From: Vibrio madracius
GTDB lineage: Bacteria; Pseudomonadota; Gammaproteobacteria; Enterobacterales; Vibrionaceae
Length of the DNA: 9,585 bases
Direction: 5' to 3'
NCBI GenBank assembly: GCA_000695745.1
Contig: ASHK01000090.1
Span: 971 to 10,555 of the forward strand
A program made the translations under genes and the position numbers. The notes below the pieces were generated by a model. That model was not told where the DNA came from, made no database searches, and saw nothing but the letters and a program-made list of their open reading frames with translations. Each line of letters begins with the position of its first letter. The stretch's first letter is position 1. Shown here in pieces: positions 1 to 8,601 of this stretch.

Positions 1-329
1 GCTTTTACAGTTACGTAGTCAGCAAGTTGGAATTTACGTTCAAAGTTACGCTCTGCGATGCCTTGATAAACGTAGTTAGGTTTGTTTTCTTGTGCCTTAA
101 CTTCACCAGACACGATCAACATGTTTTCGTTCTGAGTAAGAGTTAATGCCTCTTCGGAAAAGCCTGCTACAGCCATCGTTATACGATAGTTGTTCTCGTC
201 TTTCTGTTCGATATTGTATGGAGGGTATCCATTAGAAGACGGTTTTTTCGCACTATTTTCCGCTAGGTTGAATAGACGATCAAAACCAATGGCATGACGG
301 TATAGGGGAGAAAAATCTACATTACGCAT
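1..329 (-). CDS. ibpA: Small heat-shock protein, IbpA/IbpB family (C-terminus beyond window)
   Basis: ATP-independent holdase chaperone of the alpha-crystallin (Hsp20) family. It binds aggregating proteins in the cytoplasm and hands them to DnaK/ClpB. Seen: 109 complete codons starting MRNVDFSPLYRHAIGFDRLF, followed by GYPPYNIE at about residues 34-41, the core strand motif YRITMAVAGF (48-57) and YQGIAERNFERKFQLADYV (88-106). All of these match the enterobacterial IbpA layout closely. The last 30 or so residues, including the C-terminal I-x-I/V anchor used for oligomerisation, lie off the left edge. The start is fixed by an AGGA Shine-Dalgarno 7 nt upstream (337-340) that is buried in a ROSE-type hairpin. 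The gene has its own promoter just after the M16 protease stop codon. Vibrios usually carry a single ibp gene, so the A or B assignment is by similarity. Confidence 0.95.
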   Translation of the reverse strand, partial: MRNVDFSPLYRHAIGFDRLFNLAENSAKKPSSNGYPPYNIEQKDENNYRITMAVAGFSEEALTLTQNENMLIVSGEVKAQENKPNYVYQGIAERNFERKFQLADYVTVK

Positions 330-332
330 AAT

Positions 333-413
333 ACTATCCTCAAAAATAAGCAATAGTTCTTGGTTTCTAATCCACCAAGACCGGAGACATACTCTATTGC
401 GCCACGCTGGCGC
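333..413 (-). promoter_or_regulatory. ROSE-type RNA thermometer in the ibpA leader
   Basis: Seen in the RNA of the minus strand: ACUAUUGCU (357-349), an 8-nt loop (348-341), then AGGAUAGU (340-333). The arms pair fully except for one bulged G, giving A-U, C-G, U-A, A-U, U-A, U.G, bulged G, C-G and U-A. The Shine-Dalgarno AGGA pairs with UUGCU, which is the signature UYGCU anti-SD of ROSE elements (Repression Of heat Shock gene Expression). Two more hairpins lie 5' of it: a 7-bp stem TCTTGGT/ACCAAGA (358-364 with 374-380) and a 6-bp stem GCGCCA/TGGCGC (399-404 with 408-413). Several stable hairpins followed by a weak, G-bulged SD hairpin is the known ROSE architecture upstream of Hsp20 genes. 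Inference: translation is blocked at low temperature and released by heat. Confidence 0.88.
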
Positions 414-565
414 CGTAAGACATATGTTCCAAGTGTTAACAGGTTAAAGGCATTCACTGAACATCGACTATTGCGACTTCAGTATCCTTCGATTACAGTT
501 GCCATTGCTTCCCTAATAAGGCGAAGTGTGCAACTTAAGAACTCCATTCGGCAGTTCGTGTAATC

Positions 566-594
566 AATATATGCTTCCGAAATAAACCTGTCAA
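566..594 (-). promoter_or_regulatory. Sigma70-like promoter for ibpA
   Basis: On the minus strand, a perfect -35 TTGACA (594-589) is separated by exactly 17 bp from a -10 TATATT (571-566, five of six consensus bases). Transcription would start near 559 and give a 5' leader of about 230 nt containing the thermometer. I do not see a convincing sigma32 promoter (CTTGAAA / CCCCATNT). This fits ROSE-controlled genes in which temperature acts mainly on translation, but a weak sigma32 site cannot be ruled out by eye. The -35 lies only 18 bp past the stop codon of the M16 protease gene. Confidence 0.7.
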
Positions 595-612
595 CACCAA
601 TATTAGTTTTTT

Positions 613-3467
613 TTATTCTTTTTCTTTCGGAAGTACCGCCACTGTGATCATATCCTTCAGGTCAATTTGTTTTGCCAACTGTTGAATCTCAGCCTTAGTC
701 ACCGCCAAAGCAAGCGATTTAAACGACTGCTCATTAGCAAGATCTTCGGGATAACTCGAAGCTTTGTATACGAGGCCAAACCAGAATCCATTGTTCTCAT
801 AACTTTGTTCAATACCATCCACCATCGGTGTTACCGCGCGTTTGAGTTCATCACTCGACACACCCGTTTGTTGGATGTCTTTAATCAACTGGCGATAGAT
901 ATCGAAAACCACATCCACATTGTCGACCGTGGTATTACTGTTTAAGTTGAGGTAACCATAGTCCTTGTACAATAGCGATTGCGATGAATCGACCCAAGGT
1001 GAGTACGCCTTGCCTGTTTTTTCACGAATGGCATCGTTAACGCGCAGCTGTAAAATGGATCGCAGCACTGCCAGCCCCACGACTCTCTTGTAGTCGCGTC
1101 CATCGGGAAGCGCAAAGTAGCCTGAAGCCAGAGCAGTATTCTGCTCGCCTTGGTGGTACAGCGTATAGTGCTGACCAACCTGAAGTTGAATATCCTCTCT
1201 TGGTCTGGCAACAAAGTCTTGTGCCTTGATATCTAATGCACCAAACGTCTGAGCCACATAATCCACTGCCTGCTGCTGGGTGATATTTCCTAGCAAAGAC
1301 ACCTCGATTGGACCTTGCTTTACCGATCGGTCAACAAACGGCTTCAATGCTGTTAACGGTAGTTTTTCGATCACCGCTACTTTCGGGTACTCCCAACGCG
1401 GATCATCTTGGTACAACACCTTACCGAAGTTAAAACCTAACACGCCTTCAGGGGTGGTCGGATAACTGTCATAAACCGACTTAAGGCTCTCTACGGCCAG
1501 CGCATGTCCACTTGTTCTGTATCCCGGATGCGTCAGAAACGCAGTAGCCACTTTTAATTGATCGAGAACATCTTGAGGTGGAACTCGATATTGCCCTTCA
1601 ATCGCATCATCCGTTAGGTAATAGCTGGCACCAATTTGTCGCCTGAAAAAATCGCTCTCAGGTCGTTAATATCATGTTTTTCCAAACCACCAGCGATGAA
1701 AGCCGAATCAAACAGAGTCGCTAATGCGGCCTCTTTTTTCGCGAGATCAAGCTTACCTTTACCCACTCGAATACTGATATAGACGGCGTTGGATTCAAAT
1801 TCTGTCGGCTTAACGTTGAGATAAACACCATTATTGAATCGATAGCGTGTCACGTCGCCAAACGCGGTTTTCTCGACTAACTTGGCTTTCCCTGGTTTGC
1901 CGAAGTTCTGATAAGCAAACGCCACTTTGTCTGCTTCTACATACGACGTCACTGGTGTCGATTCACTGTTTTTGTAAGCCTCAAGGACTGTCTCAGCCGT
2001 CACGTTAGACTCTGGTTTGTCCATGACGTAAATTCTGGGGTATGGGTTACTCCAATGTTGGTTGAAAATCTGATTAAAGCTAGCAGTGTCTTTTGATAAA
2101 ACATCACTTTCAAATAATGACAGCGCAAACTCGTTACTCGTCGATACCATTTTATTGTTGATATCACTCACAATGCCTGCGGCATAGCTCGAACTCAATG
2201 TATCCTTTGTTGCTTGCGCATCCAGTTTTAATAACGTGTGATATTTATCAAGTTGGCGTTGAATTTCTTGATCGGAGAATCCGTATTTGACAGCCTGTCT
2301 TAGTGACGACTCCAGCATATTAACCCCAGCCTGCCATTGGCCCGCTTTTGTCGCGACACTCAGTTGATTACTGGTGACCACATCAAACTGATTATAGGAA
2401 CCAACATAAGGTGATAACAGCTCACCTTGACTCGAAAAAGCCATTGTTTCTAATCGATATTGAAGGGCCTGATTCGCAATGTGAAGCATAAATTCATCCA
2501 CTCGCTTAGCGCGAGAATCAGGAGCTCGATTGATAGGCTCTAAATAATTCAACTCAACGTGCGTAGTAACATTACTATCTTTGAATACCCTCGCCTCAGC
2601 GGACGTTGGAAAGGTCACTTGTTTAGCATAGGGAGCAGTGTCTTGACCTTTACTATCCCAACTGGCGAATTGTTTCTCAACCATGGTGAAGACAGATTGG
2701 ACGTCAACATCGCCCGCAATGACTATGGTGGTGTGGTTAGGAGTGTAATAATTATGGTAGAACGCCTTTAACCTCGATTGATTGACGGCCTTCATACCCT
2801 CCAACGTCCCAAGTGGAATACGGTCAATGATATTCGCTCCTTGAAGCACATAGCTTGACCAATCTTTGAGTATCCTTAAATCTAGCGTGGTTCGCTCGCG
2901 TACTTCTGATGAAATAACCGGTAGCTCACGAGCAATGGCATCCTTCTCTAGCGTCAGCTCTGACGCCGTTTCTCGCATCAAAAAAAGCGCCGTGGACAGT
3001 GTCTCTTGATCGTTTGTTGGCAGATCTAGCATGTACACTGTTTGTTGAAAGCCCGTTTCCGCATTACTGTCTTTTCCAAATGACAAACCGTGTCGTTCTA
3101 GAATTTGAATCATGTCACCTTCTGGCACATGGGTAGAGCCATTGAAAGCCATATGCTCTAAGAAGTGTGCGAGACCTGGCTGTTTACCCGTTTCTTGCAG
3201 CGAACCTGCACCAATTCGCATGCGAATTGAGATGGTTTTTTTGGGCTTACTATTTTGAATCACCACCACGCGCATGCCGTTATCCAGTTGCTTGACGTGT
3301 ATTTTTTCACTAAGGGGTAAATCTGACGGTTTAAACCAAAGCGTGTCTTTTCGATCCGGTGTTTCGACATGAGCGACTGCTGCAAAAGAAAGTAAAACTA
3401 GTAGCAGAGCGGCGAAGTAGGTTTTGAATCTCTTAACTAAGATTTGGGGCGCTTGTGGACGGTACAT
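613..3467 (-). pseudogene. Periplasmic M16 (insulinase/PqqL-like) zinc protease, frameshifted
   Basis: Zinc metallopeptidase of the pitrilysin/insulinase family, about 951 aa once the frame is restored (E. coli PqqL is about 930). Start chosen at 3467 (MYRPQAPQIL) after an AGGG ribosome site. It is followed by a signal peptide: basic KRFK, a hydrophobic run at about 17-32, and an A-V-A cleavage site near residue 32, so it is exported. The inverted zinc motif HFLEH gives H101, E104 and H105, with the third ligand E181 in RELPVISSE at the expected spacing. M16_C modules are recognisable in both halves, for example HTTIVIAGDVDV and the later SLLGNITQQQA. The first frame stops at 1614-1616 and homology continues in the -1 frame (SYYLTDDAIEGQYRVP...), so one base is missing between about 1617 and 1650. 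The second frame has only an internal GTG at 1551, not a real start. No terminator is seen after the stop at 613. It is either a pseudogene or an intact gene with a base-call error. Confidence 0.88.
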
Positions 3468-3828
3468 AGTTAAATCCCTGTCATTTGTCTTTGTCACCAG
3501 CATGTAACACATAACATATACTTTTGATACATATGAAACAAAGTCTACTAAAAGACAACGTAAAACACTGTATCGCTCAGTACATACTTTTTTGACAATT
3601 ACACTTGTTTGCGAAAACATCTGTGACTAATTGCATAAATTGGGTTTTTTTACTAATTGAACGCACATCACAGTATGGATTGCAAAACAAAGTTCTGTTC
3701 TCATATAAGGGTTCTTAAAGACGAAATTGAGTGACTTAACAAAAAAACTATGCACGAACAATGTCAGTTGGCGACACTCACTCTCCCCCAAGATTCGTCT
3801 TTGCGCTTGTAATATAAGGAGTTATACA
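3468..3828. other. Divergent intergenic region between the M16 protease gene and glgC (361 bp)
   Basis: AT-rich, with no supported gene; an open frame from 3727 is only the upstream extension of glgC. On the plus strand a promoter-like pair TTGCAA (3680-3685) and TATAAG (3704-3709), spaced 18 bp, could serve glgC with a leader of about 112 nt. Upstream of it are CTGTGA (3621-3626) and TCACAG (3668-3673), an inverted pair of CRP-like half sites; E. coli glgC is activated by cAMP-CRP. Neither half has a good partner at the normal 6-bp spacing, so CRP control is only a suggestion. On the minus strand TTGTTT, 17 bp, then TATGTT within about 3500-3535 is a weak candidate promoter for the protease. 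Confidence 0.4.
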
Positions 3829-5141
3829 ATGCCGAAAGAAAACCAGTATTCCCACATTTCCAGTAATGCTCGTCTTCGTAATACGACTGCGATGATCTTA
3901 GCAGGAGGTAAGGGAACCAGGCTTAAAGAGCTCACCTCAACAATTGCGAAACCAGCCGTGTCGTTTGGCGGGAAGTTTAAGATTATCGACTTTACGTTAT
4001 CAAACTGCATCAACTCTGGAATTCGTCGAGTTGGTGTACTTAACCAGTATATGCGCAAGACCTGATCACTCACATTCAATCAGGTTGGCAATCGTCTTAT
4101 TCTGCACTGGGTGAAGGGGTTCATATTATTCCAGCACAGCAACGTGTTGGCGAAAACTGGTATCGAGGCACAGCAGATGCTATCTATCAAAATCTAGACC
4201 TCATCAAGCGACATGATCAAACGGAACGCATATTGATCCTCGGTGGTGACCATATCTATAAGATGGATTACTCGCGCATGATCAACTTCCATGTGGAAAG
4301 TGGTGCCGACGTAACCGTGGCATGTATCCAAAAACCTATCGAACAGGCATCCGCTTTCGGGGTAATGGGACTCAATGAGGAAGGCGATATTATTAACTTC
4401 GTCGAGAAGCCCGAAAACCCAACACCTATGCCGAACGATGATTCCAAGGCTCTTATCTCGATGGGGATCTACATATTTAATGTCGATGTTTTGGATGCGG
4501 AGCTGCGACAAGCCTTAGCCTGCCCTAACTATCAACACGATTTTGGGCACAATATCATCCCAAGCCTCATCGGGCGCAGTAATCTCAAAGGTTATGTGTT
4601 TACCGAACGAGGCCACCCAGGAGCGAATGCTTACTGGCGAGATGTCGGTCATGTAGATGAATACTACGCTGCGACGATGGACTTACTTGCACCAACACCA
4701 GAGCTTGATATTTATGATAAAAGCTGGCCCATTATGACCAATCAGCTTCAACGTCCTGGTGCCAAGTTCTTGTTTAATGATCCAAACCGCCGAGGCTATG
4801 CCGTTGACTCTGTTGTCTGTGCAGGCGCGATAATCTCCGGCGCGCATGTAACACACACCTTGGTGTCTTACGATGTCCGAATCGACGATTTTTCTGAAGT
4901 CACCGACTGCATTTTGCTGCCTAATTCATCTATCGGCCAAAATTGCAAATTAAACCGCGTCATCGTTGGCGATAATTGCCATATACCGAATGGTATAGAG
5001 ATTGGTATTGATTTGGAATTGGACAAGCAGCGCTTCACCGTTACTGAAGGTGGCATCGTGTTAGTAACAGAGGATATGTTCCCTCTCCAAGACACCAATT
5101 CACAAAGTGCAGAGAACAAACAAGCCACGTTAACCGTTTAA
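3829..5141 (+). pseudogene. glgC: Glucose-1-phosphate adenylyltransferase (ADP-glucose pyrophosphorylase), frameshifted
   Basis: Makes ADP-glucose from ATP and glucose-1-phosphate, the first committed and allosterically controlled step of glycogen synthesis in the cytoplasm. Start at 3829 ([10 protein letters not shown]), 7 nt after a perfect AAGGAG (3816-3821). Seen: nucleotide-binding loop [35 protein letters not shown], then in the second frame PAQQRVGENWYRGTADAIYQ, catalytic-site GGDHIYKMDYSRM, sugar-phosphate site FVEKPENP, YWRDVGHVDEYY, and a C-terminal left-handed beta-helix ending GGIVLVTEDMF. Restored length is about 437 aa (E. coli 431). The first frame stops at 4063-4065 directly after QYMRK. 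Homology resumes in the -1 frame at GAC (4059-4061) as [10 protein letters not shown], so one base is missing near 4056-4060. E. coli Lys39-Arg40 (LTNKRAKP), part of the fructose-1,6-bisphosphate activator region, is replaced by Thr-Ile here (LTSTIAKP). Vibrios commonly have two GlgC paralogues. A terminator follows. Confidence 0.93.
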
Positions 5142-5165
5142 CATTCCCCCATGTTTTTCCCTCAG

Positions 5166-5190
5166 CGCCCTATTTATTAGGGCGTTTTTT
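5166..5190 (+). terminator. Intrinsic terminator after glgC
   Basis: Perfect 7-bp stem CGCCCTA (5166-5172) / TAGGGCG (5178-5184) with a 5-nt loop, followed at once by six T (5185-5190). It sits 25 bp after the glgC stop. The other strand lacks a T run after the stem, so it acts only on plus-strand transcripts. The remaining bases up to the activase stop at 5275 contain nothing I can name, and no clear terminator for the converging activase gene. Confidence 0.92.
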
Positions 5191-5274
5191 CACTTCCTGA
5201 TTGTTACTCATTAACCTCAAGCTCAAACCTTGTTATACGGCCGATGACTTTTGATTTCTTTCAAAAACACACAT

Positions 5275-6221
5275 CTAACTCAGCGTGACATTAATCTCAC
5301 CGTGACGTTTTATGGATTCAATCCAAGTATTCACTTCTTCGCCCTCAGGCATGACAGCGTCCACACAATAAGTTTTGCCAATTTCGGTCGCCTTGCCCTT
5401 ACCAAAGTTATGATAAGGAAGTACCTCCACCTTCAAAATATTCGTCATGGATTTTGCGAGGCTTGCAATCGCCTCAAAATGCTCATCACTAAGGTTATAG
5501 CCGGGAATCATCGGGCAACGCAGAATCACTGATGCACCGAGTTCATTTAGAGCATGAAGGTTAGTATCAACCAAGCGGCGGGTCATTCCTGTAAGTGTTT
5601 TATGAGGTCGTCTCCGGTCGCTTTGTAGTCGAATAGAAATAGGTCTACATACGGAGCTATTGCACGATAATGCTCTGTTTTCGACGCACCATTGGTTTCA
5701 ATGCAAACATGTACGCCATTGGCTTTGCACATTTTCGCCAACGCCAAACAGAAATCGAACTGCTTCAGCGCTTCTCCACCGGAAAGCGTGATCCCACCAC
5801 CTGACTTATCAAAATAGACTTTGTCCTTAATCACCTCAGAGTAGACTTGCTCGACTGTCATTTCTTTTCCATAGATTTTGAGTGCATCTTGCATACAAGC
5901 ATCAACGCACTGACCACAGGTTTGGCAAGCGTCAAAATCTACTTTGTGGTGACCATCATTATCAAAACTGTGCACGCCATTCGGGCAGACTTGCTCGCAG
6001 CGACGACAACCGACACATTTATCAGCGTTAAAGGCGAGCTGTTTCTGAGCGCTTAAGGATTCAGGGTTGTGACACCAGACACACTTCATCTGGCAACCTT
6101 TCATAAACACAGCCGTCCGAACACCAGGGCCATCATTGACGCTGAATTTCTGAATGTCGAATACAACACCAGTTGTGGATTGAGAAGTGGTGGTTTGAGA
6201 CGTAGAGTTTTTGATGAGCAT
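5275..6221 (-). pseudogene. Glycyl radical enzyme activating enzyme (radical SAM), frameshifted
   Basis: Radical-SAM enzyme that abstracts a hydrogen from the C-terminal glycine of its partner radical enzyme, encoded just upstream. Start chosen at 6221 (MLIKNSTSQT), because GAGG lies at good spacing before it; an ATG at 6233 is possible. Seen: FSVNDGPGVRTAVFMKGC, the SAM-cluster motif C43-x3-C47-x2-C50, then two ferredoxin-type 4Fe-4S sites, C69-x2-C72-x2-C75-x3-C79 and C99-x2-C102-x2-C105-x3-C109. SGGE follows at about 147-150 (SAM binding). The inserted ferredoxin domain is typical of activases for glycerol dehydratase-, CutC- and HPAD-type enzymes and is absent from classic PflA. The frame stops at 5583 after DDLIKHLQE. 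Homology continues in the -1 frame (TGMTRRLVDTNLHALNELG to RCPMIPGYN, ending at 5275), so one base is missing at about 5593-5594. If real, the lesion would remove the C-terminal third and probably silence the system. Confidence 0.92.
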
Positions 6222-6245
6222 GTGTTGCCTCATAACTATCGCAGG

Positions 6246-6279
6246 AAAAAAGGGCGAACATAAACTGCCTTGTTCGCCC
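6246..6279 (-). terminator. Intrinsic terminator/attenuator between the radical enzyme and its activase
   Basis: Read on the minus strand: GGGCGAACA (6279-6271), a 10-nt loop, TGTTCGCCC (6260-6252), then six T (complement of A at 6246-6251). The 9-bp perfect GC-rich stem plus U6 is a canonical Rho-independent terminator. It starts about 12 nt after the radical enzyme stop and ends about 25 nt before the activase start. Its position inside a two-gene unit implies partial readthrough, so that the activase is made in lower amounts than the enzyme, or else a separate activase promoter, for which there is little room. Confidence 0.9.
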
Positions 6280-6291
6280 AATTGGAGGTGT

Positions 6292-8583
6292 TTAGTCGTT
6301 AAGGGTACGGTTTAGAATTTCTAGCTGTACGTCTTTATCCAAGTTGACGAACTTAGCACTGAAGCCACCCACTCGAACCACAAGATTCGGGTACTTTTCT
6401 GGATTGTGGTATGCGTCTTCAAGCTCACCTTTACCTACCACACTCACCATGATTTGTGGACCACCTTGTTCAAAATAGCCATCCAGTAGCGCTTCAACAA
6501 CCATGCGTTTGTTTTGGTACATATTTTTGCTGAACTTCATGTTTTGTACTGACCCGGCATGTACTTCAGCTTTTAACTTCGCCAACGAGTTCAGCATCGC
6601 CGTTGGTCCATTTTTATCCGCACCACTTTGTGGGTTGTTAGCGTTGCTCATATACACTCCCGTGTGACGACCATCTGCCGAGGCACTGGTTGCACGTCCC
6701 CACTCCGTGTTAACTTGGTTGTTGATGATGACCACTAGGTAGCTATCCATACCCACCTTCGCAGCGGAGTCTTTGATACCGTTACAAATGTATTCGTGCA
6801 TTTCCACTGCAATATCATCGACATACGCGTCATCATTACCAAACTTCGGAGCATTGATAAGATCGTATTTCATACGGTCATAACCATCAAAGTTGACTCG
6901 TAACGCCTCAATAAGCTCACAATAGCTGTACTTTTTGTCGTCGAAGATGACTTTTTTGATTGCCGCTAAAGAATCATAAGCGTTGGTATTACCGTAAGTT
7001 TCGTTAGTACCGCCCAGTTTATACACACCACCGTCAAGCAGTGCTTTGCTGCGTCCGATACAATCGTCCGTCAAGATGCTGGTAAATAGGAAACCCACTT
7101 CTTGATTCATCACTTGATAAGAGAATGCTTGCGCTTTCGACGTCAGATCGATATAGAAATCCAGCAGATCTTTGTAGTTCTTAACCACATCTTCAAAGCT
7201 TGTTACCTGTTCAGGTCGTAACAATACTGTGCCACCGCTCTTGTTCTGTCCGTCCCAGAAGTCCGTACCACCGGTAAGTGCAATGTTGAGGATCTTAAGA
7301 ATATTGATACACGTATTCGGTGTCCCAACACTTTTGCCCGACAGCACAAATTCACCGCAACCAAATGGGACATACTGCTGTGCATCTTGTTCAGAAATCT
7401 GCATCGATTTCATCACCGCAGGAACGTTCACATCATCGTTATACAGAATCGGATAAGTCAGGCCCTCACCAATGGCATCTAACGCATTTTGGTAAACCTC
7501 TTGGTTCATCCCTTGGTAAATACGAAGGGTGAACTGCGGTTCAGTATCTTTATTTTCACGCACCGCTTGAATAGCAAGTTTGCAATAGACATCGGCTGTC
7601 GTTGGATTACGGCGTCCATGACCACCAACCACCACACGGCCGTTTACCGTGGTTTTTCGTGCTTCGATAAGACGATAATGTGATCGAATATAGTTGATCG
7701 CTTGACGTTCAGTAATTCGACCTGCCTCTAAATCAGCGACGAGCAAATCACCCAAATAGTCGTCCATACGGCCAAAGTTCACTACACCAGAACACAAGCT
7801 GTACAACCATGAAAGCTGAATACCTTGCAAGAAGGTCTGTGGTTTGTCGCTGCGAATAGCATTGAGTGCATCGATCAAATCATTCATTTGATGTTTGCGC
7901 GTTAAGTCCGCCGTGGTTTCAAGTTCTGCAACACAGAGTTGAATGTGATGGTCTATCACTTTCTCAACAATATCAAAACACCCTAAAAAGGCTTCATGCA
8001 GTGCCAAGGCTTTTTCATCTGCAGCAGCGCGAGCAGATTCTAGTTTGTCACCGATAAGCTGGCGCATACCTGCGATACCGTTATCAATTAACTTGTTGTA
8101 ATCGAGGTACATACCACTAAGGCGAGCGGTGGCGATGGCTGGATAGTTAACGTCAACAAACTTACCTAAAGTGGTTTCCGTTAGAGTTTGACGGAAATAA
8201 ATTGAGCGTGTGTCTCTTTCTTTCCAATAGTCTAATAGTGCGTCGACTCGGTTATGCGCCTCTTCTGGCAGTTCAGCTTTGAAGGCATCCAGTTTATCAA
8301 AGTTGCAGTAGTGACCCACACCACCGACAGAAGTCACACTACCAAAACCAATCGGTAAAGCATCTAAGCGTCCAACGACAATATCTTCTGATTCAATTTG
8401 ACGGAACAACGCAGGATAGAGTTCAGACAAACAAGCGACTTCACGCGTGTACAAATTCTCTTCTTGTTGATGGGCTTGTGTATAGGCTTCCATGATTTGA
8501 AGCTGAACCATTGCAGGCTTCTCGCACGGGATCTTCTTGTTTACGTCTACTTGGCTTGGGTTGTTTTCGATTTTGGATGACAT
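6292..8583 (-). CDS. Glycyl radical enzyme of unassigned substrate (often labelled formate acetyltransferase)
   Basis: Oxygen-sensitive cytoplasmic enzyme of the PFL-like superfamily, 763 aa and intact. Start chosen at 8583 (MSSKIENNPS), because AGGAG lies 7 nt upstream (8595-8591); an in-frame ATG 21 codons earlier falls inside a leader hairpin. Seen: N-terminal PFL domain (about 20-620), active-site loop VPFGCGEFVLSG with thiyl-radical candidate Cys409 and Glu411, and the glycyl-radical box VVRVGGFSAKFVNL with radical site Gly740, 24 residues from the C-terminus. Pyruvate formate-lyase has two adjacent cysteines (CC). Here there is one Cys and an acid two residues on, as in the G-C-x-E loop of dehydratases, CutC and HPAD, but the middle residue is Gly, not the usual Val. 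So it is not a PFL; the reaction could be a dehydration, decarboxylation or C-S/C-N cleavage. The cognate activase lies downstream and a GntR/UTRA regulator is divergent. No shell-protein or transporter genes are in the window to hint at the substrate. Confidence 0.93.
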   Translation of the reverse strand: MSSKIENNPSQVDVNKKIPCEKPAMVQLQIMEAYTQAHQQEENLYTREVACLSELYPALFRQIESEDIVVGRLDALPIGFGSVTSVGGVGHYCNFDKLDAFKAELPEEAHNRVDALLDYWKERDTRSIYFRQTLTETTLGKFVDVNYPAIATARLSGMYLDYNKLIDNGIAGMRQLIGDKLESARAAADEKALALHEAFLGCFDIVEKVIDHHIQLCVAELETTADLTRKHQMNDLIDALNAIRSDKPQTFLQGIQLSWLYSLCSGVVNFGRMDDYLGDLLVADLEAGRITERQAINYIRSHYRLIEARKTTVNGRVVVGGHGRRNPTTADVYCKLAIQAVRENKDTEPQFTLRIYQGMNQEVYQNALDAIGEGLTYPILYNDDVNVPAVMKSMQISEQDAQQYVPFGCGEFVLSGKSVGTPNTCINILKILNIALTGGTDFWDGQNKSGGTVLLRPEQVTSFEDVVKNYKDLLDFYIDLTSKAQAFSYQVMNQEVGFLFTSILTDDCIGRSKALLDGGVYKLGGTNETYGNTNAYDSLAAIKKVIFDDKKYSYCELIEALRVNFDGYDRMKYDLINAPKFGNDDAYVDDIAVEMHEYICNGIKDSAAKVGMDSYLVVIINNQVNTEWGRATSASADGRHTGVYMSNANNPQSGADKNGPTAMLNSLAKLKAEVHAGSVQNMKFSKNMYQNKRMVVEALLDGYFEQGGPQIMVSVVGKGELEDAYHNPEKYPNLVVRVGGFSAKFVNLDKDVQLEILNRTLND

Positions 8584-8601
8584 GGTAGGGCTCCTGGTAT
8601 C

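Noticed and set aside
360..563. Open frame of 67 codons on the plus strand antisense to the ibpA leader
   Set aside because: It lies over the ROSE hairpins, has no recognisable protein features and no good ribosome site; the region is explained by the leader RNA.
1617..1650. Programmed -1 frameshifting at the T6 run (ATTTTTTCA) in the M16 protease gene
   Set aside because: The run is not in an X-XXY-YYZ register for the zero frame, no programmed shift is known for this family, and two other genes in the window show the same kind of one-base loss.
3621..3673. CRP sites in front of glgC
   Set aside because: Only isolated half sites (CTGTGA, TCACAG) are present, with poor partners at the 6-bp spacing; mentioned in the intergenic entry only as a possibility.
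5583..5586. ATGA stop/start overlap suggesting two translationally coupled genes in the activase
   Set aside because: The two parts are the N- and C-terminal portions of one activase family; the ATG is an internal methionine (TGMTRR) after the frameshift.
7203..8580. Several plus- and minus-strand open frames of 60-75 codons inside the radical enzyme gene
   Set aside because: They are shadows of the long coding frame, with no ribosome sites or recognisable motifs.
6292..8583. Naming the radical enzyme PflB or PflD
   Set aside because: The vicinal cysteine pair of PFL is absent and the loop is GCGE; the superfamily is clear but the substrate is not.
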